DNA from: JAFNAG01 sp963824985
GTDB taxonomy: Bacteria; Acidobacteriota; UBA6911
Length of the DNA: 64,000 nt
Assembly (NCBI GenBank): GCA_963824985.1
Contig: CAWGRQ010000025.1
Location: 193,392-257,391, forward strand
Reading direction: 5' to 3'
Shown here: positions 48,217-56,467 of the stretch, in pieces
Layout of the letters: each line of letters begins with the position of its first letter
How positions within the stretch are numbered: position 1 is the first letter of the stretch
Notes under the pieces: generated by a model
What the model saw: only the letters and a program-made list of their open reading frames with translations
Database searches by the model: none
What the model was told of the DNA's origin: nothing
Program-made: the position numbers and the translations under genes

Positions 48217-48548
48217 AAGAGCGCCGCAGCAGAGGAGGCAGCAAAAAGCGGCCACGGATTTCACGGATTACACTGGTTTTTTTACAGGCACCACCATCAG
48301 GGGAGTGTTTCTTGCACCTCCAGGATGCAGGCAGGGCCGGCATCATTTGGCGCGCCTCGATATTCGCTTGCCTTGCGCATCAAAATCTGTGGGATCCGTG
48401 GCTGCCTTTGCAAAAGCTGGGTAATTTCGGCTTTTTCCGACTGGGAAGGCCGATTCGGACTGCGAGTGCGACCCCGATCCCGATAGCGGATGGCCGCAGA
48501 GCCTATTCGGAGCAGCCTCTCATAGGCCCGGGGCGGACTCCGGTTCCC
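48217..48548. other. Non-coding region with short repeat fragments
   Basis: No gene seen. It contains acggatttcacggattac and gcctttgcaaaag type fragments. The words ctccaggatgcaggca and a form of atctgtgggatccgtggc recur, rearranged, near 53757-53862. Confidence 0.4.
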
Positions 48549-49907
48549 TTATTTCGTCTTCAGAATCCAGCCGGCGATGTCGGTGACGACGGAGGCGTCC
48601 ACATGCCCGAGACGGGCGTAATCCTGCGGCGTGCCCGGGCCGTCGCCGGGGGCCAGACTCGGCATGAACAGGTGGGTCAACCCGGGATATACCTGGAATG
48701 TCACCCCGGGACGCGCTTGCAACGCGGCTTTCCAGCCTTCGAAATCCTTGATCGTCACCTGATAGTCGCGCCCCCCCTGCAGGACCAGCATCGCAATCTT
48801 CAGGCGGGCCGCGGTCTCGGCCGGATGGTATCCGCGCAGATCGAGGAAATAGGATCCGGGAATGCGCGATCCGAGCAGATTGATCGTGGCCGTGGGCGTC
48901 AGATCCGGGTCCTGGATTTCCCGGGCCGCCGCGGTGACGGCCTGAATTTGCTTCTCCGCGGCTTCCGCGTTCGTGCCCGGCAGTCCTGCTAGATATTTGA
49001 GTTGCTCCAGAATTGACTGCTCGAGCGGCCTCGTGCTCCCGGCCATGAGAATCAGCCCCGCGATATGTCCGTCGCCTTCGGCAATACGCGGCGCAAGCAT
49101 GCCGCCCAAACTGTGACCCAGAACATAAATGCGTTGTGGGTTGATGCCTTCAGTTTTGGAAAGCAGGGCGACGGCGGCCCGGGCATCATCCACGGTCTCT
49201 TCGTTGACGGTAAAGACGGGGGGGAGCGTCTCTTTCGTTTCGGCCATCCGGAGCGTGCGCTTGGTGTAGCGGAGTACCGCCACTCCCCGGGCCGCGAGCC
49301 CCCAGGCAAGATCTTTGAAGGGTTTGTTTGGCCCGATGGTCTCGTCCCGATCCTGAGGCCCGGAACCGTGCACCAGAACTACCGCGGGAAAGGGGCCGGG
49401 ACCTTGCGGGAGCGTGAGCGTCCCCGGCAGCTGGTACTTGCCCGATTCAACAACGAATTCCCGTTCCCTGAAGGTGCCCGGGGCGGCATAGTCGGGTGCG
49501 CTCCAGACTTCCTTCGGCGGGCTCGCGCCGACAGGTGTGCTGGGAGCGAAGAACATGCCGGCGACCTTGCCTTCGGCATCGAATGCCAGGCGCAGGTCCA
49601 ACGATGCCTTCTCGAACTGGCAGGTGACGAAAACCACCCGGAATCCCTGCACTTCTTCAGTGCGGGTCCCCGTGATGGATCGCAGGGGTCCGGTTTTCGA
49701 AAGCAGGTCGTCAATCATGCCGGCAAGCTTGGCCGAGGGCAGACCGACCGCCATGCGCTCGTTGAATTGTGGCGTTACCTTTTCAAACTGGTGAGCAAAA
49801 AGGTCGGTCGCAATCGCTCTCGCCTGCCTTTGAAGATCCTGGGCGGGGAGGCTGCCAAGCAGGAAGAAAGCCGGAACTGCAATCGCGGCCAAAGCCCGTT
49901 TCCACAT
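48549..49907 (-). CDS. Secreted alpha/beta hydrolase with N-terminal DUF3887-like domain
   Basis: 452 residues from the ATG at 49907, with GAAGGGGG upstream and a signal peptide (M-W-K-R-A-L-A-A ... L-P-A-Q). Residues about 24-125 resemble the small DUF3887 fold. The hydrolase domain has the nucleophile motif G-H-S-L-G-G, an acid in G-G-R-D-Y-Q-V and the catalytic histidine in G-L-T-H-L-F. It resembles dienelactone-hydrolase/acyl-esterase-like proteins acting in the periplasm; the substrate is not evident. It lies 57 bases downstream of argH on the same strand, though a link to arginine synthesis is unlikely. Confidence 0.82.
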   Translation of the reverse strand: MWKRALAAIAVPAFFLLGSLPAQDLQRQARAIATDLFAHQFEKVTPQFNERMAVGLPSAKLAGMIDDLLSKTGPLRSITGTRTEEVQGFRVVFVTCQFEKASLDLRLAFDAEGKVAGMFFAPSTPVGASPPKEVWSAPDYAAPGTFREREFVVESGKYQLPGTLTLPQGPGPFPAVVLVHGSGPQDRDETIGPNKPFKDLAWGLAARGVAVLRYTKRTLRMAETKETLPPVFTVNEETVDDARAAVALLSKTEGINPQRIYVLGHSLGGMLAPRIAEGDGHIAGLILMAGSTRPLEQSILEQLKYLAGLPGTNAEAAEKQIQAVTAAAREIQDPDLTPTATINLLGSRIPGSYFLDLRGYHPAETAARLKIAMLVLQGGRDYQVTIKDFEGWKAALQARPGVTFQVYPGLTHLFMPSLAPGDGPGTPQDYARLGHVDASVVTDIAGWILKTK

Positions 49908-49963
49908 ATACGCCCCCTTCCATTTATCTCTGATTGAGACGCTCCCGGGCTCGCGCCCGACGG

Positions 49964-51148
49964 TCATGGGGTGAATTTTGCCGCCACTTTGCGATAGGCA
50001 TCACGGAAGGGCATGCCGGACTGGACCAGCCGGTAGGCTTCCTCCGTAGCATAGATATCCGGCGTGCAGGCACGCGCGCAGTTCTGGACATCGATTTCGA
50101 TCCGCTCAATCACGCGGGTCATGACCGGCAGCGTGCTTTCCACGATTTCGAAGCTTTCCATCAGCGGCTGCTTGGTCAGCTGCAGGTCCCGATGGTAGCC
50201 CGACATGAGGTTGCCGATGGTCCCCTTGATGCGAAACTCGTTTGCGATTACGGCATGATACTGCGCGCGGGCAATCTCCAGCAAATCGGGGTTCAGTTTC
50301 TGCGGCATGATCGAACTTCCGGTGCACATGTTTCTGGGCAGCCTGACAAAGCCGAATTCATCCATCGAAAACAGGATCAGGTCGGAACACATCTTGTTGA
50401 CATCGAACATCACATTGGACAGGGCCGAGACCACGACGGCTTCGAATTTGCCCCGGCTGTTCTGTACATAAACGGGGCACTGTTGCACCCTGGCAAAACC
50501 GAGATCGCGGGCCGTCTGCAGCCGATCGATCGCAAACACCGGTATGCCGTAGCCGGCCCCCGATCCGAGCGGGTTCTGATCCAGAAGTTTGAGTGCCGCC
50601 CCAATGAGGATCTTGTTGTCCTCCATGCTGGCGGCATTGGCTTCCATCCAGGCGCCGAACGAAGTGGGCATGGCTTTGCGGGCGTGCGTGTAGCCGGGTA
50701 CGGTCGACGACTTGAGCCCGCGGGCGCGTCGGCGAAGTGCGCGCGTACAGACATCGATCAGCCTCTGCACCTGGTACAGGCGCTCTCTGGAATAGAGCCG
50801 GAGCGCAACGACGACCTGGTCATTGCGCGACCTGGCGGTGTGAATCTTTTTCCCCAGGTCGCCGAGAGCGGAGACGAGGAATGCTTCGATCGCCGTCTGG
50901 CCGTCCTCATCCTCGGGCCGGATACGGAATTTTCCCCGCCGGTGCAGGGCGATGATGCCGCGCAACGCGCGGGCGAGTTTCCGCCTTTCCGCTTCAGACA
51001 GGATTCCCGCCGACCGCAGAGCTGCGGCATGCGCGATCGAGGCGCGGCAATCGTACTCGACGAGCCCGAGGTCAAGGCGGTGGTCATTCCCTACCGTGTA
51101 TCGCTCCACCTCGGGGTCGAGGCGGTATCCCTTGTCCCAGAGCTTCAT
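49964..51148 (-). CDS. argH: Argininosuccinate lyase
   Basis: 394 residues, shorter than the usual 450-460. It splits argininosuccinate into arginine and fumarate, the last arginine step. Family marks are H-T-A-R-S-R-N-D-Q-V (usually H-T-G-R), Y-T-H-A-R-K-A-M-P and the signature G-S-S-I-M-P-Q-K-L-N-P-D with its catalytic serine. Several substitutions (T-A-R, K-L-N) place it in a divergent branch. Its start overlaps the argG stop by four bases (ATGA), so the two are coupled. Assignment is supported by this pairing. Confidence 0.92.
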   Translation of the reverse strand: MKLWDKGYRLDPEVERYTVGNDHRLDLGLVEYDCRASIAHAAALRSAGILSEAERRKLARALRGIIALHRRGKFRIRPEDEDGQTAIEAFLVSALGDLGKKIHTARSRNDQVVVALRLYSRERLYQVQRLIDVCTRALRRRARGLKSSTVPGYTHARKAMPTSFGAWMEANAASMEDNKILIGAALKLLDQNPLGSGAGYGIPVFAIDRLQTARDLGFARVQQCPVYVQNSRGKFEAVVVSALSNVMFDVNKMCSDLILFSMDEFGFVRLPRNMCTGSSIMPQKLNPDLLEIARAQYHAVIANEFRIKGTIGNLMSGYHRDLQLTKQPLMESFEIVESTLPVMTRVIERIEIDVQNCARACTPDIYATEEAYRLVQSGMPFRDAYRKVAAKFTP

Positions 51149-52392
51149 CTCATACCCCAGGAATGATTCTTCTTTTTCATAATGGCGCTGTGGGCCATCA
51201 GGCGGATCGCGTTGATCTTGATGAAGCCGAGCGAGTCCTCCTGGTTGAAACCCCCTTCGATATCCATGCTCGACAGGTCCTGGTCGTACAGGGAACTTGT
51301 CGATTCGCGGCCGATGACAAAGACATTCCCCTTGTATAGCTTAAGGTACACCTTGCCGTCGATGACCTCCTGGCTTTTGTCGATGGCGGCCATCAGGAAA
51401 TCCATCTCCGGGCTGAACCAGAAGCCATAGTAGATCAGCTCCGAGAGTTTGGCGGTGAGCATGTCGCGCAGGCGCATCACTTCGCGATCCATGGCGACCC
51501 CTTCGATATCCTTGTGCGCGGTGTGAAGTATCGTGCCCCCCGGCGTTTCATAGATGCCGCGCGACTTGATCCCCACAAAGCGGTTTTCCACCATGTCAAC
51601 CCTGCCGATTCCGTGCCGGCTCCCCAGCTGGTTCAGATATACGAACAGCGGCAGCGGACTGGTTTCGAATGCGCCATCATCCAGGTTTTGCACCTTGACG
51701 GGGATGCCATCCCGAAATTCGATCATGATCCTGGCAGGCACATCGGGAGCGTCTTCGGGATCGGTGGTTCGCGAGTAGACATCCTTGGTCGGCTCCAGCG
51801 CCGGATCTTCGAGGATGCCGGACTCGTGGCTGATGTGGAAGAGGTTCTCGTCCTCGCTGTAAGGCTTGCCTCCGGTCGCCTGCACCTGGATGTCATGCCG
51901 TTCAGCATACTTCAAGAGATCGGAACGGCCTTGGAACTCGCGCAGAAACTCCGCATTCTTCCAGGGGGCGAGGACCTTGATGCCGGGCTTGAGGGCATAG
52001 TAGGAGAGTTCGAAACGCACCTGGTCATTTCCCTTGCCGGTGGCGCCATGCGAAACCCAGATGGCATTTTCCCGGGCCGCAATCTCGATCTGCCTTCGGG
52101 CGATCAAAGGCCTGGCGATGGCGGTGCCGAGCAGGTACCGTCCCTCATACATCGCGTTGGCCTTGATGATCGGGAAAATGAAGCCGGTGACGAATTCCTC
52201 CTTGAGGTCCTCGACATACACCTTAGAAGCCCCGGTTTTCAGCGCCTTTTCCCTGACCTTCTCGAAATCCTCCTGCTGCCCGACATCGGCGACATAAGCG
52301 ATGACATCGTACCCCTTCTGGACCAGCCACTTCAAAATGACGGATGTGTCCAGTCCGCCGCTATAGGCAAGGATCATTTTTTCCTTGATCAC
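51145..52392 (-). CDS. argG: Argininosuccinate synthase
   Basis: 415 residues from a GTG at 52392, six bases behind GGAGGA; the frame is open further upstream but homology begins at this start. It joins citrulline and aspartate using ATP. The ATP-binding P-loop is A-Y-S-G-G-L-D-T-S-V near residues 9-18, and H-G-A-T-G-K-G-N-D-Q-V-R-F marks the citrulline/aspartate site. It is the first gene of a coupled argG-argH operon. Its start region is divergent from the zinc-ribbon gene at 52561. Confidence 0.95.
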   Translation of the reverse strand: MIKEKMILAYSGGLDTSVILKWLVQKGYDVIAYVADVGQQEDFEKVREKALKTGASKVYVEDLKEEFVTGFIFPIIKANAMYEGRYLLGTAIARPLIARRQIEIAARENAIWVSHGATGKGNDQVRFELSYYALKPGIKVLAPWKNAEFLREFQGRSDLLKYAERHDIQVQATGGKPYSEDENLFHISHESGILEDPALEPTKDVYSRTTDPEDAPDVPARIMIEFRDGIPVKVQNLDDGAFETSPLPLFVYLNQLGSRHGIGRVDMVENRFVGIKSRGIYETPGGTILHTAHKDIEGVAMDREVMRLRDMLTAKLSELIYYGFWFSPEMDFLMAAIDKSQEVIDGKVYLKLYKGNVFVIGRESTSSLYDQDLSSMDIEGGFNQEDSLGFIKINAIRLMAHSAIMKKKNHSWGMR

Positions 52393-52486
52393 GTTTGTTC
52401 CTCCGATTCCCTTGTCTTGTGGAAAACGCTTAAGAATACCCAATGACATCCCCGCACTCAATATCGCAGATTCTTTGGAATAGGGA

Positions 52487-52514
52487 TTGACTTGGGTCTG
52501 GAAAAGCGTACAAT
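52487..52514 (+). promoter_or_regulatory. Sigma-70-type promoter for the small zinc-ribbon gene
   Basis: TTGACT (52487-52492) and TACAAT (52509-52514) are separated by 16 bases, close to consensus at both boxes. The start codon of the small gene follows 46 bases later, with an excellent ribosome site at 52546-52553. Confidence 0.7.
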
Positions 52515-52560
52515 TTGGGCTTTTTGTCGCACCTGCAATCATAGGAAAGGAGGCTGAACA

Positions 52561-52740
52561 ATGGCAGAGAAATTGTCGAAGACAGCCCGCGCGAGCCTTG
52601 GGGATAAGGGATCGAGCTACGCTAAGCCATGCCCGAGCTGCGGAGCCGGCATGGTCGCCACCCAGGTGATCAAGTATCGCCAGATGCCGGGCGGCATGTA
52701 CTGGATCTGCCCCAAAGACGGCGAACGCATCAAGATCTGA
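52561..52740 (+). CDS. Small zinc-ribbon protein, 59 residues
   Basis: The ATG at 52561 follows AAAGGAGG with seven bases between. The protein begins M-A-E-K-L-S-K-T-A-R and has C-P-S-C-G-A-G in the middle with a later W-I-C-P-K-D-G. This gives three cysteines in a zinc-ribbon-like arrangement. Basic residues dominate, suggesting nucleic-acid or ribosome contact, but no function is known to me. A strong promoter, a strong ribosome site and a terminator directly after it show a well-expressed single-gene unit. Confidence 0.85.
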   Translation: MAEKLSKTARASLGDKGSSYAKPCPSCGAGMVATQVIKYRQMPGGMYWICPKDGERIKI

Positions 52741-52769
52741 CCGTCAAGGGATCACATTTCCTGGAAAGA

Positions 52770-52804
52770 AAAAAGGGGGCGCTGTCTGTAGCGCTCCCTT
52801 TTTT
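52770..52804 (+). terminator. Rho-independent terminator after the zinc-ribbon gene
   Basis: A stem with agggggcgct and agcgctccct arms and a short loop, preceded by A residues and followed by a run of T. It can work in both directions, so it may also end the convergent secreted-protein transcript. Confidence 0.88.
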
Positions 52805-52847
52805 TAATGGGGGGTGATGCTTGTCTGAGGTTTGCCGAACCGGTTCA

Positions 52848-53231
52848 TTACTTTCCTTTGATTCTCACGTGAGTGTGCATCGCGGGAGCCCCTTTAAACT
52901 GGAATCCGTCCAGGCCCGGGACATATACCTCTGAAAGGTAATGGTCCTTCCCGACGACATCGAATACCACCGCCGCTTCATTCTCCTGGCGCGGGCTGAG
53001 CCGGGTCAGGACCGGGTCCAGAACAGTCTGTGTGCCGGCCTGGCTGGCAACCGTCACGGTCTCCAACTGATTGTTCAAATCAAACCTGTAGTTTCCGGCC
53101 GGAAGCTGAATCCCATTGGCGGTGAAACTGAACGGGATGTCTGCCGTTACTCCCAGGACCGGAGTCTGGGCCATGGCCAGGATCGGCATTGAAACCAAAA
53201 GCAACGCTACTGCAACAAGATACTTTTTCAT
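52848..53231 (-). CDS. Small secreted protein of unknown function
   Basis: 127 residues from the ATG at 53231, six bases after GGAAG. Signal peptide M-K-K-Y-L-V-A-V to A-M-A-Q. The mature part is beta-rich and contains I-P-F-S-F-T-A-N-G and L-P-A-G-N-Y-R-F, a wording I associate with a family frequent in Acidobacteria. No catalytic residues or cysteines are visible. It is convergent with the zinc-ribbon gene and appears monocistronic. Confidence 0.8.
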   Translation of the reverse strand: MKKYLVAVALLLVSMPILAMAQTPVLGVTADIPFSFTANGIQLPAGNYRFDLNNQLETVTVASQAGTQTVLDPVLTRLSPRQENEAAVVFDVVGKDHYLSEVYVPGLDGFQFKGAPAMHTHVRIKGK

Positions 53232-53358
53232 ATACACTTCCTTTCAATACATGCGCGCACATCCAGTGCAGGATGCCCATTTCGCACTTCTTGTTTCACA
53301 CCTGATGAAGATGATCCGCATGCCGCGGAGTTTCATGCCGACGGCATGAATAAAAAAG

Positions 53359-53649
53359 GTAATTGTTTAGCCAAATCAAATGGATGAAGAAGCAAAACGC
53401 AAAGACGCGGGGGCGCAAGGGCGCAAAGATCGACTGAGCAATAGGCGTGGGCGCAGCGCTTCGCGCTGGCGCATCCTTGGGCGAGCCGCGGGAGAAAGCG
53501 CGGGCAGCGGCTACTCAGGAGGATTGCGCTTTCTCCCGCGGCTCGCCCAAGGATGCGGCCGAAGGCCGCCCATGCCCGCGAACCGAAAAGAATCTCTTTG
53601 CGTCCTTGCGCCTTTGCGTTCTGCTGTTCAGCATCGGCTAAACAGATGC
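53359..53649. repeat. Dispersed ~290-bp palindromic repeat, copy B
   Basis: Near-identical to 17316-17608 with a handful of substitutions and a few small indels, in the same orientation. It starts 120 bases upstream of the secreted-protein start codon. The central palindrome (gcatccttgggcg / cgcccaaggatgc) is intact. The rest of 53650-53939 contains repeat fragments but no gene. Confidence 0.85.
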
Positions 53650-53939
53650 TAAAAAAGAGCCCTCCCGATCATGGGCACCGGATCGGCGCTCCACGGCGGC
53701 CAACTGCCATTGTTTGTGGCACGTGTTCAGCCTTGTGATCATCGAGATGTCCTCTAAAAGACAAAGGCTGCCGCGGATTCCACAGATCTTGTGAAGCGAC
53801 TGCCAAAGGGGTTGCGCTTCTCACAGCCTCCAGGATGCAGGCAAGGACGACGGCATCATCGGGTTCGCCTGAATGCGCGCACGCCGTAAGCATCTGAACC
53901 GGTGGACTTGTGCGCGCAGGCGCTTCATAATCTGCCGTC

Positions 53940-54911
53940 ATGGATTCGCCGACGAAATCCCTTCTGCCCGCGCCGTTTCCCGGCGGGGGCCGGTATCATG
54001 CCTACGGCGCTTTCCTGAAGGAAGCTTTCGGCTGCCGGGTTGCCAAGATTGTCGTGGATGCCGGGTTTTCCTGCCCGAATCGCGACGGCACGCTTGGCAT
54101 GGGCGGATGCACATACTGCAGCAACGATGCCTTCCGGCCGGCGACGGCGAGACGCATCGATCCGATCTCGCTGCAGGTGGAAGCCGGCATCCGCTACCTG
54201 AAGCAACGCTACCGCGCCCGGAAGTTCATCGTCTATTTTCAACCGTTCACCAATACCTTCGCGCCCCTGGATCGGCTGGTTCCGATGTATGAAGACGCCA
54301 TCCGGCACCCTGAGGTGGTTGGAATCGCCGTGGGCACCCGCCCCGATTGTATCGATGACGCCAAGATTCGCTGGTTCGCAGAACTGGCCCGGGAACGCTT
54401 CGTGACGCTCGAGTATGGCCTGGAATCGATTCATGACTCAACGCTGGCCCGCGTCAATCGAGGCCATACCTTCGAGTGCTGGCTCGAGGCGGTGAGGCAG
54501 ACGCGCGGGCGCGGCATCCATATCGGGGCGCATCTGATTCTCGGATTTCCCTGGGAGACGAGAGAGGAAATTCTGGCCATGGCCGGCGCGATTTCCGGGA
54601 TCGGGGTCGACTTCCTGAAGCTTCACCATCTCCACATTGTCCGCGGTACGGAACTGGGCCGGGAGTATCTGGAAGCACCCTTCCCGCTCCTTGCCTATGG
54701 AGAATATCTGGACCTGGTGGTCGAGTTCCTGGAGCTTCTCGAACCATCCATACGAATCGAGCGGCTCTTCGGCCTCGCACCCGAAGCCCAGCTGCTGGGG
54801 CCGATTTGGGGGAAAAGCAAGGCCGAGATCCAGCACGATATCGAGAGCGCTCTGGCGGCGCACTCGACCTGGCAGGGACGCCGCTATCGGGGAAGCCCGC
54901 ATCATTCATGA
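53940..54911 (+). CDS. Radical SAM protein, YhcC/TIGR01212-like
   Basis: 323 residues. The radical SAM cluster motif has the YhcC spacing C45-x11-C57-x2-C60 (S-C-P-N-R-D-G-T-L-G-M-G-G-C-T-Y-C). A-V-G-T-R-P-D-C-I follows, then L-E-Y-G-L-E-S and G-F-P-W-E-T-R-E-E, all typical. The family reaction is not established in what I can recall, so I assign no substrate. The preceding non-coding region is repeat-rich; the gene appears monocistronic. Confidence 0.88.
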   Translation: MDSPTKSLLPAPFPGGGRYHAYGAFLKEAFGCRVAKIVVDAGFSCPNRDGTLGMGGCTYCSNDAFRPATARRIDPISLQVEAGIRYLKQRYRARKFIVYFQPFTNTFAPLDRLVPMYEDAIRHPEVVGIAVGTRPDCIDDAKIRWFAELARERFVTLEYGLESIHDSTLARVNRGHTFECWLEAVRQTRGRGIHIGAHLILGFPWETREEILAMAGAISGIGVDFLKLHHLHIVRGTELGREYLEAPFPLLAYGEYLDLVVEFLELLEPSIRIERLFGLAPEAQLLGPIWGKSKAEIQHDIESALAAHSTWQGRRYRGSPHHS

Positions 54912-55088
54912 TCGTGGTTCGCACCCGGATGAATCACCGCGCACGAAACCGATCCGCGTTCGTCTGTGTCCTGCGATGTCCTGCTTCGAAAATAGCCTTT
55001 TTGGATGACACCGCAGAAGTATCATTGAAGATTAATGGTCCCTTCATAAACCCCAGCGCCGCAGGCGCCACGGAGTGCGGCGGCATGA

Positions 55089-55440
55089 CCTGAACCTTAT
55101 ACGCATCTTGCTTGCGACAGGCAAACTCGCTGGAGGCGGGTGCCGGCCCTTGCGGGCCTCATTTCTCGACCACCCCCTACCCCGCGCTGACGCGCGGGGC
55201 CAGGTACTGCCGGCGCTTCGCGCCTGGATTTCGTGACCATCGCGGCATGGCTCCTGATTTTGGCCACAGGTGGTGCGGGCGTTCGATTGATCCATGGACA
55301 TGCATGCCCGAGGCCCGAGGGGCCGGCAGTACCTAGGCCCGGCCGTAAGGCCGGGAATGGGATGGCTCGGGAACGAGCGCCGACGGCGCGGCACAAAAAC
55401 TCTTGTTTTTTCCAGCATGAAGATGCGTATAAGGTTCAGG
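55089..55440. mobile_element. 352-bp element with 21-bp perfect terminal inverted repeats
   Basis: The ends 55089-55109 (starts cctgaaccttatacg) and 55420-55440 are exact reverse complements. Inside, ggtactgccgg (55203) and ccggcagtacc (55323) form a second mirrored pair, so the element can fold back on itself. There is no transposase and no clear target duplication. It directly abuts an R3 repeat at 55441. MITE-like; I have no named family. Confidence 0.7.
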
Positions 55441-55570
55441 CCACGGCGCCGCTTTTGCCATCCCGTATGTTGAAAGCGGCGCGATGCCGCCGCAGTCCAG
55501 AGAGTTGCGCGCGACATCTGCTATTTTATGCGTCACCGGGTGCGCCTCTGGAAGCGTGAGGGACCGCTGC
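55441..55570 (-). repeat. Dispersed repeat family R3, copy 2 (inverted)
   Basis: Reverse-complement match of 25813-25950. The palindromic tip around catcccgtatgttgaa has the opposite orientation relative to the rest, as if flipped. Confidence 0.75.
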
Positions 55571-55656
55571 GTGAATCATGCGGGCCAGAGGAAGTCGAAT
55601 AGTCCGGGTCTGCCGGAGGCGCCGCGGATCCGGGCCAAAAAAATTTCATTTAATTG

Positions 55657-55725
55657 TTGCCAAGATCTGGACGAGCGCATAGCATGAAATGTAACAACTT
55701 TAAATACTCACTAGGTTAAGTAGTG
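55657..55725 (+). promoter_or_regulatory. Possible promoter and operator before the marR gene
   Basis: TTGCCA (55657-55662) and TAGCAT (55680-55685) have a 17-base spacer. Downstream, CACTA (55709-55713) and TAGTG (55721-55725) are mirrored around seven bases, a size suited to a MarR dimer. Both calls are weak alone; the position favours autoregulation. Confidence 0.35.
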
Positions 55726-55778
55726 TTGCTTTGCGCTTAAGGAGAGGGCCCGGGGATCTATCCTCCCGGGTTAAACCC

Positions 55779-56393
55779 ATGGCCCCTTTAAACGCTGAAC
55801 GCAGACACAAGGCTGCTTTTCACAAGCCATCTGTTGCTGTGAACGAGCGGCGTCGCCTCCAATTCCTCCGGTACAGCCACATCTTCGCGTCCACTGTTCG
55901 TGAAATTCTCGAAATCAGGTTCCTGTCTGAAGTGACTCCTCACTCACTCACGCTCGCGCAGTTTCACCTGTTGAAGGCGATTGCGATCAATGGAAATCAC
56001 CAGGTCGGCGAGGTGGCCGTTTTTCTCGGCATGAGTCCACCCGCTGCGACCAAGAACCTCGACAAGCTCCAACGACTGGGATTGATTCTTCGGCATCCAT
56101 CCAAAGGTGATCGCCGGGCGATCCTGATCTCGCCGAGTGCCAAGGGACGCCGTCTGGTCCGGGAGTATGAGGTTCTGAAGGCCGACCGTTTGTCGCCGGT
56201 GCTCGAGAATTTCAGCCCCGGGGAGTTGGATCGATTGGTCCAGTTCCTCAAGCGCTTCTCCCTGTCTTTGATCAAACAGGAAGATACGGGCGCCGGGCTG
56301 TGTCTCTGGTGTGCGGCTTATTGCCAGGAACATTGCCCCGTCGGCGACATTCGTGGGGGCTGCCCATACGGGGAGTTTCGCGGAGCGGCGTGA
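55779..56393 (+). CDS. MarR family regulator with cysteine-rich C-terminus
   Basis: 204 residues from the ATG at 55779; a longer TTG start at 55731 is less likely. The winged helix is at about residues 55-125 (L-A-Q-F-H-L-L-K-A-I, S-P-P-A-A-T-K-N-L-D-K-L, G-D-R-R-A-I-L-I). The tail adds five cysteines, C175-x2-C178-x3-C182-x3-C186-x8-C195, not found in ordinary MarR proteins and able to hold a metal or iron-sulphur cluster. It heads the ketoacid-oxidoreductase/Hdr gene run on the same strand, so it probably regulates that operon in response to redox state. The cluster is inferred. Confidence 0.85.
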   Translation: MAPLNAERRHKAAFHKPSVAVNERRRLQFLRYSHIFASTVREILEIRFLSEVTPHSLTLAQFHLLKAIAINGNHQVGEVAVFLGMSPPAATKNLDKLQRLGLILRHPSKGDRRAILISPSAKGRRLVREYEVLKADRLSPVLENFSPGELDRLVQFLKRFSLSLIKQEDTGAGLCLWCAAYCQEHCPVGDIRGGCPYGEFRGAA

Positions 56394-56467
56394 CCGTGGT
56401 CGCGCCCTTTGAATTACGATTCATGACCGGTGCCACCGGCTGAAGTCCCTCTTTCGAGGAGCGATCA

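Noticed and set aside
47542..48264. Open frames covering MITE copy 2 (and the similar one at 34383-34640 in copy 1)
   Set aside because: Their similarity to each other comes from the repeated DNA, and they run antisense into neighbouring genes without start signals.
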